Notes under the pieces: model-generated
Database searches by the model: none
The model's input: the letters and a program-made list of their open reading frames with translations, nothing else
What the model was told of the DNA's origin: nothing
Program-made: the position numbers and the translations under genes
Source: Halichoerus grypus
Taxonomy: Eukaryota; Chordata; Mammalia; Carnivora; Phocidae
NCBI RefSeq assembly: GCF_964656455.1
Contig: NC_135720.1
Span: forward strand, 54,276,598 to 54,340,597
Direction: 5' to 3'
DNA length: 64,000 bases
Part shown: positions 1 to 10,870 of the stretch, piece by piece
Layout of the letters: each line of letters opens with the position of its first letter
How positions within the stretch are numbered: position 1 is the first letter of the stretch

Positions 1-159
1 CACTATTAGCTGCATGTTTTCTGTATATGTCCCTTATTAGGATAAGAGAGTTTTATTTCTAAATTACTGAAAGTTTTTGTAAAAAATGGGTGTTAAATTT
101 CCTAGGTTTGTGTGTATGTGTATGTGTGTGTTTTGAGAAGACTGTGTAATGTATCCTTT

Positions 160-520
160 TTCTTCCCAGATTTATTGAGGTACAATTGATATACAGAAAA
201 CTGCACATAATTAATATATGCAATTTGATGAGTTTGGACATATGTATACACTTGTGTTACCATCACCACAATCAAGGTAATAACATGTTCATCATTTCCA
301 AAAGTTTTCTTGTGTCTCATATTTTGTTTTGTGGTAAGAACACTTAACATGAGATTTACCCTCTTAACAAATTTTTAACTGTACAATATCTTACTGTTAA
401 TGCCAGGCACATGTTCTACAGCAGATCTCTGGAACTTCTCCTGTATAACTGTAACTTCACATCCATTGAGCAACTCACTATATGCCCCGCTAGTGATCCT
501 TCAATATAGTCTGCTAATTC
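160..520 (-). repeat. Ancient L1M 3' UTR fragment
   Basis: The text reads like the reverse complement of an old L1 3' UTR: a 'tttattgaggtacaattgatatac' type opening, then 'gatgagtttggacatatgtatac', a run about intra-element AC-rich positions and 'cagcagatctctggaacttc'. It is diverged and carries no open frame. Positions 1-159 to its left and 521-624 to its right show nothing I can assign, apart from a short TG-rich stretch near 111-132. Family is recalled from the mammalian L1M group; the exact subfamily is uncertain. Confidence 0.7.
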
Positions 521-714
521 ACTGAATTTACACTGAGTTCCCAAAATTAAACAAACCTTGAATTCTTGAAATGACTAACACTTAGACTTGGTACATTATC
601 TTAATATTCTGTGATTTTTTTCTTATACTATCTTTAGTATTGGATCAGGGTAATAACGATCTTAGAAATAAGTTGAAAGGAATTCCATCCTCTTCTATTT
701 TCTAGGAGTTTACA

Positions 715-1043
715 TAGAATTTGTATTATTTCTTCCTTAAATGTTTAGTAGAATTAACTATTGAAGTGGACATAAAGTTCTCTTCAGGGGAGATTTTTTT
801 TTAACTACAAATTCAGTGTCTTTAATAGATGTTCAGATGATTTATTTCTTTTTTCCCATTTTTTTGAGTGAGCTTTAATAGTTCATGTCTTTCAAAAAAT
901 TTTCAAATAAATTTAAAATCAGAATATCTATTAAAGACATTGAATTTGTAGTTAAAAGAAGATCTCCCCATGAAGAGAACTTTATGTCCAGCTTCAAGAA
1001 TTAATTCTACTTAACATTTAAGGAAGAAATAATACTAATTCTA
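715..1043. repeat. Imperfect inverted repeat, about 124-bp arms
   Basis: Positions 715-838 match the reverse complement of 919-1043 at roughly 88-90 percent by eye, with a spacer of about 80 bases. Shared landmarks are 'ttatttcttccttaaatgtt', 'ggacataaagttctcttca' and 'aactacaaattca'. Both arms are in L1 text, but the right arm runs backwards relative to the surrounding L1. It is therefore an inverted duplication inserted a short distance from its source, not a normal part of the element. It could fold into a long hairpin. Confidence 0.85.
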
Positions 1044-1124
1044 AATTGTGAATTTATTGGAAGAAGATGTTCATAATATTCCCAATTATCTATTTAATGT
1101 CAGTAGGATCTGTAGTAATATGTC

Positions 1125-1327
1125 TGTCTGGCTAGATCAGAGACTGGAAAACTTTTTTCTCTAAGATGTCAGATAATAACTATTTTAGGGTTCTTCCTTC
1201 TCATTGCCACCCTCCACCTCTTCTTGAATATCTTTTAAAAATGTAAAAAGTATTTGTAGCTTGCAGACTATACAAAATCAGGTTACAGACTAGACTTGGT
1301 CCATTGGCCATAGTTTACCAACACCTA
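1125..1327 (+). mobile_element. hAT-like nonautonomous DNA transposon fossil
   Basis: The text 'gactggaaaactttttt' followed by 'cagataataactattttagg', with 'tggccatagtttaccaaca' at the other end, resembles a common MER20/MER5-type hAT element. The two ends are roughly inverted (compare the start with the complement of 'tttaccaacacctag'). It sits inside the L1 at 625-4384. The central part is degenerate. Family name is from memory. Confidence 0.5.
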
Positions 1328-2274
1328 GGCAAGAGTTTTATCAATTTTATTAATAATTTCAAAGAACCATGTTTTGTTTTTATTGATTTTCTCTATTGTT
1401 TTACTGTTTTTTTGTATCACTGATATTTGCTCTGGTCCTTTTTTTTTTTTTTTCGTTTGTTTATTTGGTGCTTTATTTACTCTTGTTTTTCTAGTTTCTT
1501 AATGTAGACACTTAGATCATCTGTTTGAAATCTTTGTTCTTTTCTAATATAAGTAGCTAATGCTTTGGACAACTTTTAAGCACTGTTAGTTGCATCCCAC
1601 AACTTTTGATATGTTGTGGTTTTTGTTCTTATTTAACCTCAAGATATTTTCCTATTTCACTCATGAGTTCTTCTTTGACCCGTGGTTTGTTTGAAGTATA
1701 CTGATTGACTTCCAAATATTTGTAGATTTTCCATAGAGCTATCTATTATTGCTTTCAAATATAATATCATTGTGGTCAAAGAACAAACTTTTCATGATTT
1801 TAATTGATTTAAAGTTATGAGACTTATTTTCTGATTCAGAATATGTCCTTTCTTGGTAAATATTCCATGTGCACTTGAAAAGAATATGTATCCTACTGTT
1901 GTTAGGTAGAGTGTTTTATAAATATTTTAGGTCAAAATTTTGGTGGTTATTCACATCTTTTATATTTTTATTGTTTTCTGTATACTTGTTCTCTCAACTA
2001 TTGAAAGAGAGCTGTTGAACTCTCCAACTATAATTGTGGATTTTTTAAATTTCTCCCCTCAGTTATATCAGTTTTGTTTCATATGTATTATATTGTTTCA
2101 GTATTTAGTATCTTGAAGCTGTCTTATTAAGTGCATATACATTTAGTATTGTTAAGTCCTATAGATAGATTTACCCCTCATTGTGAAATTACCTTCTTCA
2201 TCCCTGGTACTATTCCTTGCTCTAAAATCTACTTTTTAGTATATTAATATGGCCGCTCTAGCTAGCTAGCTAGA

Positions 2275-3316
2275 TTTCTTTCTTTCTTTCTTTTTTGAAA
2301 CTGTTTATTTTCTGTAAACCTTCTTTCCATTTTGTTTGCCTTTGTGGAAGAGCAACTTAAGACCACTCCATGGTTGTTCCTAAGCATTCAGTGGCCTGAG
2401 CAGTGGGAGCTGCAGGCCAGTCTTTAGTGGCAGGCTGAGTGCTCCAGTCTTCAGTAGGGAACTGCTGAATAGGCACAGAGGGCACCTGCACGCCTTCAGA
2501 CCAGTCTGCGACTTCAGGTGGAGTAGCAGTGAACTCAGGAGCTGGAGCTGTCCATTCATCTTGAAACTCCTCCTTGGTCATAGCCTTTCAGCATTGGCCT
2601 GCTCTTACTTTGTAATCTCTTCAGGATCTCTGTAGAAGTAGAGATCAGCCATGACCTCCCATGGGTGTTCATGGGAAATGGGGCCACACATGCACAGAAC
2701 TTCCTGGGCCAGCATCCACCACATCAGACCTACTGAATGAGCTCCCTTGTTGTTGCAAGGAATAATGATGTCCACATGGCACAGAGGAGAGTCTGTGTTA
2801 CCCAGAGCAATGGTAGGCAGTTTAACATAAGAAGCCTCTGTGAGAGGCTGGTGGTCCACCCTGGGACCAGTAATCACCAGAAGTCTTGGCTCCCAGAAGG
2901 CTGCCTGGATCTGGGTTAGTGAAGGTTCCAGGAGTGAAGCAACCAGCAATAGGAGTGGCTCCAGGAGCCGCAAACTTCAGCACACCTCGCTGGCCAGGAT
3001 TCCTGGAGGATATGACACTGACATCAGCTGGGTTTTCAATGGCAATACTGGCACGAGCTGTCAGCAGAAGGTTCTCCCGGGTTCTCTTCAGATTTATGAT
3101 GTAGATACCATCACTTTGCCTTTTATAGAGGTACTGTTCCATTTGGTCAAGGTTGGTACCACATAAGTAGGTTCCTGCTGCAAAGAATTTGAGGACATCC
3201 TCCTCCCTCATTTTAGGACATCAAGGGCTCCGGACATTGTGAAAGTTTCTCTTTAAGTTACGACAGGGATGAAGAACAATGTTGTATGGACCTCTCTCTG
3301 GGTAGCACGGAAAGTC
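2275..3316 (-). pseudogene. RPSA: RPSA (40S ribosomal protein SA / laminin receptor) retropseudogene
   Basis: RPSA is a structural protein of the 40S ribosomal subunit. This is an intronless copy on the minus strand: 5' UTR-like text (about 3238-3316), ATG at 3235-3237, coding text to a TAA at 2357-2359, a short 3' UTR with a polyadenylation signal, and a poly(A) tail seen as T/C-rich 2275-2296. It is broken. One base is lost at codon 9, giving a stop just before the second methionine (frame reopens at 3211 with [16 protein letters not shown]). An in-frame codon is missing in 'TNLDQMEQY'. A second frameshift follows 'PGTFTN' near 2900. A stop after 'DPEEITK' is followed by a third frame ([17 protein letters not shown]) to the C-terminal 'EWS'. 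All C-terminal acidic W-rich repeats are recognisable. It inserted into an L1; no clean target duplication survives. Confidence 0.96.
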
Positions 3317-3812
3317 CAGTTTTGGTTTGATTAGTGTTTTTATAGTGTATCTTTTCCCATCCATTAACTTTAATATTATCTATGTCTTAATATTTTTGTG
3401 CCTTGTAGATGGCATATAATTGAGTCTTGCTTTTTTATCTTACCTGCAATCACTGCCTTTTAAGTTTGTGTAGATCATGATATTTAATGTAATTAGCAAT
3501 ATTACTGGATTTAAATTCAACATATCACTATTTATTTTCCATTTTCCCATCTGCTTTTTGTTCTTTTTTTTTTTTTGACTGACTTCTTTTAGGTTAATTC
3601 CATTTTTATTTAAATTCCATTTTACCTCCACTACTGGCTTGTTAGCTATACCTCTTTGTTTTACTATCTTAGTGGTTACTCCAGAGTTTATAACATACAT
3701 TTTAAAATTATTACTGTCTAGCTTCAATGCCCATATAGTATAAAGCTCATAACAGAATGCTTCCATTTACCTACCTCTATGTTATTGTTCTCATACATTT
3801 CACTTTTCATAT

Positions 3813-4151
3813 ATAGCTGACCCTTTAACAGTGCAAGGATTAGGGGCACTGACCCTCTGCATAGTCCAAAATTCATGTATAATTTTTACTCCCCCCAAAC
3901 TTAACTACTGAAGCCTACTGTTAACCGGAAGCCTTATTGATAATGTAAATAATCAATTAACACATAGATTGTATGCTGAGTGTGTTATATATTGTATTTT
4001 TACAATAAAATAAGCTAGAGAAAAAAAGTTATTAAGAAAATCATAAGGAAGAGAAAATACATTTACAGGACTCTACTGTATTTATCAAAAAAAATCTCTA
4101 TAGAAGTGGACCTGCACACTTCAAACCTGTGTTGTTCAAGGGTCAACTGTC
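3813..4151 (-). mobile_element. Tigger-type (TcMar) MITE
   Basis: The element runs from 'gctgaccctttaacagtgc' to 'ttgttcaagggtcaactg', which are terminal inverted repeats of each other with few changes. A TA lies immediately outside both ends, the target preference of Tc1/mariner elements. The centre ('cctactgttaaccggaagcc' and 'agctagagaaaaaaagttat') matches the well-known mammalian Tigger-derived nonautonomous type. It has no coding capacity. It lies inside the old L1. Orientation is my assignment. Confidence 0.8.
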
Positions 4152-4532
4152 CTATAAACTTGAAAATTCATTGTTATTATTTTGCTTTAGCTCATCAGTT
4201 ATCTGTTAAAGAAGTTTAAAACTAAGAAAGTATTTTGTGTTCATGTATTTATCATTTGCAGAGCTCTTCATTCATCTGTGTAGATCTAAATTATCATCTG
4301 ACATAATTTCCTTTGGCCTGAAAAACTTTCTTCATTTTTGTAGAACAGCTCCTCTAGTAAAATTCTCTAAGGTCTTTTTCTTTTAAATTGAGATGTAATT
4401 GACATATAACATTGTAGAAGCTTAAGGTGTATAACATAATGATTTAGTATTTATATACATTGCAAAATAATAACCACAATAAATCTGGTTAACATCCAAC
4501 ATCCTGCATAGTTACAAATTTGTTTTTCTTTT

Positions 4533-4732
4533 TTTTTTTTTAAAGATTTTATTTATTTATTTGACAGAGAGAGAGACAATGAGAAAGGGAACACAAGCAG
4601 GGGAAGTGGGAGAGGGAGAAGAAGGCTTCCTGCTGAGCAGGGATCCCCATGTGGGGCTCAATCCCAGGACCCTGGGATCATGACCTGAGCCGAAGGCAGT
4701 CGCTTAACCAACTGAGCCACCCAGGTGCCCCG
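4533..4732 (-). mobile_element. CAN-SINE
   Basis: The minus-strand copy starts with a T-rich tail and 'aaagattttatttatttatt', then a (GA)-rich tract, and ends in the tRNA-derived head read as 'gagccacccaggtgcccc'. A 19-bp perfect target duplication, acaaatttgtttttctttt, flanks it at 4514-4532 and 4733-4751. CAN-SINEs are tRNA-Lys-derived and are mobilised by L1 proteins. The A/B box region lies near the right end. Confidence 0.95.
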
Positions 4733-5035
4733 ACAAATTTGTTTTTCTTTTGATAAGAACTTTAAAGATCTGCTCTCTTAGCTACCTCCAAATATACAAT
4801 ACAGTATTATTAACTGCAGTCACCATGTTGTACATTATATCCCCATGACTTACTTATTTTATAACTGAAAGTTTGTACCTTTTCAGTACCTTCACCCATT
4901 TCACCCACCTCGAACCCCTACCTCACCCCAAGCACCAATCTGTTTTCTGTATCTATGAACTCAGTTTTTTGTTTGTTTTGTTTTGTTTTTAGATTCCACA
5001 TATAAATGAGATTACATGATATTTGTCTTTGTCTG

Positions 5036-5122
5036 GACATTTTAAAACAAGTCGGTCCACTAGTCAATTTTAAGTTATCTGTGGTTCAAGGGTGTAAGCT
5101 CCCTCTACTATTCCAAGTTTTA
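5036..5122. repeat. 87-bp duplicate segment, copy 1
   Basis: Positions 5036-5122 are identical at all 87 bases to 7438-7524, in direct orientation. This copy interrupts L1 3' UTR text, so it is the likely derived copy. It has no poly(A) tail or flanking target duplication of its own. Confidence 0.97.
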
Positions 5123-5466
5123 CCATAATGCCCTCAATGTTCATGCACTTGTCGGAAAGGACAAGATTTTCTTCTTTTCTTAATGGCTGATAACATTTCA
5201 TTGTAAATATATATAATAGCACACATTTTTTAATCCATCTATCGAAGGACACTTAAGTTGCTTCCATATAAGTTAGTGATTTCATTTCCTTTGGATAAAT
5301 ACCCACAAGTGGAATTGCTGGATCATATGGTAGTTCTATTTTTAATTTTTTGAGGAAATGCCATAGTGTTTTCCATAGTAGCTGCACCAACTTACATTCC
5401 CACCAACAGTGCACATGGGTTTCCTTTTCTCCACATCATCACTAACACTTGTTATCTCTTACCTTT

Positions 5467-5702
5467 AAAAAAAAAAAAAAAAGATTTTATTTTTTTATTT
5501 GTGACAGCGCAGAGAGAGAGAGAGAGAGAGAGAGTGCGCACGCGTGCGCACAAGGGGGGGCAGGGCTAGGGAGGGGCAGAGGGAGAGGAAGAAGCAGACT
5601 CCCACAGAGCAGGGAGGCTGATGTGGGGCTCGATCCCAGGACCTTGAGATCATGACCTGAGCCAAAGGCAGACTCTTAACCGACCGAGCCACCCAGGCAC
5701 CC
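5467..5702 (-). mobile_element. CAN-SINE with long GA tract
   Basis: The minus-strand element has a poly(T) tail side, an AATAAA-type motif in complement, a (GA)n tract at about 5513-5534, a GC-rich middle and the head 'gagccacccaggcacccc'. The target duplication ctcttaccttt is at 5456-5466 and 5703-5713. The GA tract and 'gtgcgcacgcgtgcgcac' close to it are unusual for this family and probably arose by slippage. Confidence 0.94.
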
Positions 5703-6599
5703 CTCTTACCTTTTTGATAATAGCTATTCTAATGTATGAGATGATGTCTCATTGTGGCTTTGATTTGCATTTCCCTGATGATTAGTGATGTCGAGCACCT
5801 TTTCATGTACCTGCTGTTGACCACCTGTACGTCTTCTTTGGAAAATGTCTTTTCAGATCCTCTGCCCATTTTTTAATCAGTTTTTTGTTTGTTTATTTTG
5901 CTATTGAGTTATATGAGTTCCTTATATATTTTAAATACTGCTTATCTGATATATGATTTGCAAATACTTTCTCCCATTCAGTAGGTTGCCTTTTCATTTT
6001 GTGGATGGTTTCCTTTGATGTGCAGAAGCCTTTTAGTTTGAGGTAGTTCCACATATTTATTTTTGCTTTTGTTGTCTTTGCTTTTGGTGTCAAATCCAAA
6101 CAAACATTGCCAAGACCTATGTCAAGGAGCTTATTGCCTATGTTTTCCTCTTGAAGTTTTCTGGTTGCAGGTCTTCTGTTCAAGTCTTTAATCCATATTG
6201 AGTTAATTTTTGTGTTTGGTATAAGACAGCGGTCCAATTTCATTCTTTTGCATGTGGCTGTCCAGTTTTCCCAGCATTATTTATTGAAGAGACTGTCTCT
6301 TCATCATTGTATATTCTTGCCTCCTTTGCATAAAGTAATTGACCATATAAGTGTGAGTTTATTTCTGGCCTCTCTGTTCTGTTCTATTGATCTATGTGTC
6401 TGTTTTTGTGCCAGTACCATACTGTTGTGATTATTATACCTTCATAATGTAGTCTAAAGTCGGGAAGCATAGTGTCTCCACCTTTGTTCTTTGTACTTTT
6501 GTTGTTATTAGCTAATCATATTAATTGGTGTCTTCAGATATAGAAACTGAAGTCCAAAGGATAAGTTCAGTAAGGAGAGAGTGACAAAGTATTCTTTCC

Positions 6600-7270
6600 C
6601 TCATTCATTCCTTCATTCAGAAAATACATAGGGAATGTTTATGTGTACATTTTTAGGTCCTGAGATACACAAGTAAAAAAGGCAGGAAATTCTCTATCCT
6701 CATGGCACATTGGTTCTGGTTGGGAGAGATATACATACATGCATACAAATAAATTAATTAATTTAAAAAATGGTTGCAAATGGTGGTAAGAGCTATAGAG
6801 AAAACGGGGAAAGGAGGTTGCTACTTTTATAGGTAATTCAGTGAAGGCCTCTTTGAGGAGGTGATATCTGAGCAGTGGTTTGAGCCAACTCATTCCTGGA
6901 TGATGGAAGAGACAGAACTGTAAAGATCTAAGCAGAAGGAAACATCAAGGATAACAGCCCTAGAGCAGAATGAACTTAATGTGCTTAAGGAATAACAAGC
7001 AAACCAGGGCAGGTGGAGCATAGTGAGGAAGAAGGAGAGTAGAAGGCAATGAACTGTGAGATGCAACGGGGGCCAGAACATGTAAGATTTGGTAGTGCTG
7101 GCGAGGAGTTTGTGTTTTCATTCAAGTGAGAGGGAGGTTATTGGGGGGTTTGGAGCAGGAGATTTACACTTGAAGAAGATTGCTCTGGCTATTGTACGAC
7201 AGATAGATGCTAGGGTGGAAAGAATGGAAGGTGGGAGGTGGAGAGCTTTAGAATACATCAATCCAGAAAA
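6600..7270 (-). repeat. Ancient L2 LINE 3' region
   Basis: The reverse complement follows the L2 3' end: 'tcattcattccttcattcag' (the 3' terminus), 'tcctcatggcac' for the size-conserved 3' UTR, 'gaaggcctctttgaggagg', 'catagtgaggaag', 'gggggccagaacatg' and 'attgctctggcta'. It is strongly diverged with no frame. Predicted small peptides across it have no L2 protein similarity I can see. The 3' terminus is at the left end. 6506-6599 is unassigned. Confidence 0.75.
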
Positions 7271-7960
7271 ATAAAACTTTTTGCATATAAAGTTAACAGG
7301 CATTTGAAAGAAGAGAAGGGGAGGAGATGGGCCAAGGAAAGGAAGACTGAGCAATTTGTCAGAAGATTGGAACTCCTGGCGAAAAGTATTTACTGAGAAA
7401 TAGTAACTAGTGAGATTCCTGGTGTCAGTAAGTCTGAGACATTTTAAAACAAGTCGGTCCACTAGTCAATTTTAAGTTATCTGTGGTTCAAGGGTGTAAG
7501 CTCCCTCTACTATTCCAAGTTTTATTTAAAACTTGCTACACATACCATACTGCATTGGTGGTACTTTGAAGATAAAAAGGAATCAGGTTGGTTTCCAGTA
7601 TGAGACCACACAGTATAGGATAAGGAGAGCATACAGAATATGGCAAGATGATTCACACGATAAACTAATCTAATGGATTTGAGAGTATTAAACCATCAGT
7701 GATGAACAAAAATGGAAATTCCTCCAAGATTCCCAGGAGGGATTTGTGTAAACACTGGCTTTCCCAGGACATAGGTGATGGTGGTTTGAGCCAACTCATT
7801 TGAAGCCTGAAGGGCAGGATGACCTAGCTGATTCTAGGTCACACATTTAACTAAAGAACAAAGAGACAGAATACAGTTTTACGGTGTGATTAGGTCAGTA
7901 GCATAAATCTTTAGGCTCATCTTTCCCAATCAGATGTTTTTCCCACTGGTTACTTTTATT
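7271..7960. other. Unassigned sequence containing the 87-bp segment, copy 2
   Basis: No repeat family, RNA gene or coding frame is recognised. It contains 7438-7524, identical to 5036-5122, and a 20-mer at 7781-7800 that is identical to 6875-6894 ('gtggtttgagccaactcatt'). These repeated patches suggest local copying events. No flanking target duplication or poly(A) was found around either. Confidence 0.6.
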
Positions 7961-8075
7961 AATAATTCATTTATGTATTCATTTGGCAGATATATACTCA
8001 GCACCTACTCTGTGCCAGATATTGTGTTGAGAGCTGAGAATATAGCAGTAAATAGCATATAAAACATAACAGCTA
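7960..8075 (-). repeat. L2 3' end fragment
   Basis: 'attcatttatgtattcatt' followed by 'cagcacctactctgtgccag' is the complement of the conserved L2 3' terminus. It is short and decayed. The flanking 8076-8480 shows nothing I can assign. Confidence 0.65.
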
Positions 8076-8479
8076 TGCCAATTGGTAATTGACCCCACTC
8101 CAGCCTTCAGAATGGCTAGACTTTGGCTCAGTGAGACACAAGGACACCCATGCTGGGGCATGTGGGGGAAAGAAGCTGTATCCCTCTTCTGTAGGAACTT
8201 CTTATCTCCTTCATGTGGGGAGCCATTAGCTGCTCAAAACAAACTTAGCTATTATCATTATTACTGCACAATATTTATCTTTTCCTTAACTTTTTGATTT
8301 CCCTTACTATGTCTTATGTGAACTAAATTTCTAAAATAGTTTCCTTACGTAGTCAGATCTTTTGTAATTTACTCTGATACACAGCTTGCAATAACAAAAT
8401 TTTTGGTGTATGCTTAAATTATTTCCTGAAAAGGTCAAAATCTGTTCTAGAACAGAGTATTTTCTAAACATTTAAACAG

Positions 8480-8845
8480 AAAAAATAAAGGAAATGTAAC
8501 AAACACTTTGGAAAATTGTTTGGCAGTATTGATCAAAGTTGAATAGACACATAACTTATAACCTAGGAATTTTACTCTCAGTATATACCCAGCAGATACA
8601 AAGAGTACTATTTGTATTATTTCATTAACATAGAGCTTGAAAACTGACAAAGCTCAGGAGACTGACTACCTGGGTGATTAGAACGACCAGAAGGGAACAA
8701 GAGGGAGTTTTGGGAGCTGGTCATGTTCTGTTTCTTTACCTGGTTACATTGATATATTCACATTGTAAAAATTCATTGAGATGTATATTTAAGATTTATG
8801 TACTTATCTTTATGGATATTATATTTGAATGAAAAGTTTTTTTTT
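8480..8845 (+). repeat. Ancient L1M 3' end
   Basis: 'ttggaaaattgtttggcagt', 'tataacctaggaattttact' and 'atatacccagcagatac' are decayed L1 3' UTR landmarks in plus orientation, ending near 8845 just before a T-rich tail of the next element. There is no open frame. Confidence 0.65.
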
Positions 8846-8985
8846 AATTTAAATTCAATCAGCCACCATACAGTACATCATTATTTTCAGATGTAGAGTT
8901 CAGTAATTCATCAGTTGCATATAACACCCAGTGTTCATCACATCACTTGCCCTCCTTAATGCCTGTCACCCAGTTTACTTTAAAA
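8846..8985 (-). mobile_element. Carnivore L1 3' end, severely truncated
   Basis: A poly(T) run is followed by 'aatttaaattcaatcagcc', 'attcatcagttgcatataac' and 'cctccttaatgcctgtcac', the complement of the carnivore-lineage L1 3' UTR. A close relative occurs at 53648-53820. Target duplication is not clear here. Positions 8986-9400 to the right hold no recognised feature. Confidence 0.8.
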
Positions 8986-9399
8986 AGTAGAGGCAAAATG
9001 CATTTTATTATTCTCCCTGGAGTTCATAATTCACTATTTTGAAATACTTTGGATTCTCAATGAATATTTGGTGATGATTGCTGTCACTTTAATTACAATT
9101 TTTCCTTTTATCATCCTCCTTGGGGGATAATTTTTCAGCAAATATATGTTGGAAATTCTTAAAAAGAAAAAAAAAAAACTAACCAAGCAAAATGGTTCTA
9201 ATCCAGCATAATATTTAACTATTATTACAAAAAAGGATATGTGTCACTGAATTCTCATGCAGACAGAATTTACAAGTTATATTGAGCTAGACATTTGTTT
9301 TTATTTTTTTGAAATTAAAATTTCAAGCTTATATCCTTCAACATGACTCTCTTTCGCTATGGTTATCTATAAATATAAAAAATAGTTTTCTCTCAAGTA

Positions 9400-10255
9400 T
9401 TTCTTGAATCTGTCCTATCATCTGATCTCAGCTCTCCTTGCTCTGGGGCAGGTTCTAATTATTCTTTCCTAGACTACTGCAACAGCCTGATAATTTGTCA
9501 CAACCTGACCCCAGTCTTGCTCCTTCAAAACAGCCCTTATCTAGCCTCTGTAGTGACACATCTTACAACAATCTGATTATTATATTCCTTTCCTTCAAAC
9601 CATCTCAATTAATGGAAACTCCATCCTTAGAGTTCTCTAGCCAAACACTTTTGTCTCATCCCTGACTCCTTTCTTGTTATCTGTCAGAAAAATCCAATTA
9701 ACTCTATTTTCAAAACATAATCCAAAATCTGTTCATTTAATGTCACTAACATTACTACCATCTCTGTGAGAGCACCATCATTTCTTGCCTAGACTATTTA
9801 TTGCAAAGGCCTGCAAACTAATCTCCTTGCTGCCATTCTTGTCTCCCTACAGTCTTGTTGTAGCACCTTGGTGGAACATATTTGATGTGGCACCAGAGTG
9901 ATTTAAACACACACACACGAACACACACATCAGTTTATGGTACTTCTATGCTTCACAACCCCCAGTGGCTCCCACTTTCACTCAGAGAAAGATCTGAAGC
10001 CCTTGTGTAGCCCTATAAGAACTTTGCCCCCGTTAGCTCTCTGACTTTATCTCCTGCCTACTCTATGGTTTCTGTGGTGTTCTATGAACACACCAGGCAC
10101 ATTCATTACTTAGGTCTTTCACATTGGCTATTCCCTCTGCCTGGAATACTTTTCCTCAGATATCCATAAACCTCATTCTATTACTTACTTCCAGGGTTTG
10201 GTCAGATGTCCCTTTTCTCATAAGACTTACCTGCACAGGCTGACTTACTCTGAAG
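9400..10255 (+). repeat. Ancient L2 LINE 3' region
   Basis: Plus-strand L2 landmarks in order: 'actactgcaacagcctgata', 'cagagtgatttaaac', 'cccagtggctcccactttca', 'tattccctctgcctggaata', and 'ggtcagatgtcccttttctc'. A short CA repeat (about 9908-9928) has grown inside it. The text 9410-9640 and 9640-9900 appear to repeat the same L2 region, which may mean two overlapping copies or a duplication. Confidence 0.75.
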
Positions 10256-10259
10256 ACCA

Positions 10260-10870
10260 GTTGGATGGTGAAGGAAGAAAAACTGGAAGTGGGGAGAGGG
10301 AAAGAAAGACATGGTTTCTGATTTCAGGGAATTAGAATATCTTGAGCATTGCAGACTGTAAATAGACAATTGCAATGCAGTATAATAAATACTGTGAAAG
10401 AATTAAAAAATATAATTCTAAACTTAGAAGAAAGGCAGGAGTAGGACATAAAAATTTGAAAGTAAACTGCAGGTAGATGGGTATTTATGAGAATATAGAG
10501 AACTGGGAGAAAAGAGGATTCAGGATAGAACACGAGGGAACAGTCAAAAATATAACTGAAAATTCAGGCAGGAATCTTACTTAGGAAGCCTTTACATATA
10601 GACTTTCAAGAAGAAGGGGGCTGATCTGAATATAGGTATTAGATTTGGTAATTAGCTCACTAATGACCTTGATGTATAACATTTCAAGGGAATATTAAAG
10701 AAATCAAGCAGTTGGCAGTGGATTAGGGTCTGGATGAGGTCATAGAAATGAAATTGGTGGTGTGATCTATATAAATAATTCTTTCAAGAAGTTTGTCAAG
10801 AAAGGAAGAAGGAAGGTGGAATGAATAAGGAGGAATTTAATCTTTATACAAGGCAATGGTACAAAGGGAG
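10260..10870 (-). repeat. Ancient L2 LINE, opposite orientation
   Basis: The reverse strand matches an L2 portion: 'taggaagcctttacat', 'gcagtggattagggtctgga' and 'aattctttcaagaagtttg'. It abuts a plus-strand L2 ending at 10255, so two L2 copies meet tail to tail. Heavily decayed. Confidence 0.6.

Larger units (their letters stand above)
625..4384 (-). repeat. Ancient L1M ORF2-ORF1 region, interrupted
   Basis: Reverse-strand text follows L1 order: the reverse-transcriptase region (about 625-1120), then 'caattttattaataatttcaaagaacc' near 1335, then the region about the endonuclease (1900-2270), and ORF1-like text up to about 4384. Stops and indels occur in every frame, so it is dead. It is interrupted by an inverted duplication (715-1043), a hAT-like element (1125-1327), an RPSA retropseudogene (2275-3316) and a Tigger-type MITE (3813-4151). 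L1 text resumes at the equivalent point on the far side of the RPSA copy, which shows the pseudogene inserted into the L1. Confidence 0.75.
4385..6505 (-). repeat. Old L1M 3' UTR and ORF2 C-terminal region
   Basis: A second minus-strand L1 begins with 3' UTR text near 4385 ('aaattgagatgtaattgacatataac' type, shortened) and continues through 'ggataaatacccacaagtggaattgctgg' (about 5295) to ORF2 text ending near 6500 ('tagtctaaagtcgggaagc'). It is 5'-truncated. It has been entered by two CAN-SINEs and by an 87-bp foreign segment at 5036-5122 that replaces the usual text between 'gtctg' and 'cataatgccctc'. Predicted peptides from 5893-6243 are decayed L1 ORF2. Confidence 0.8.
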
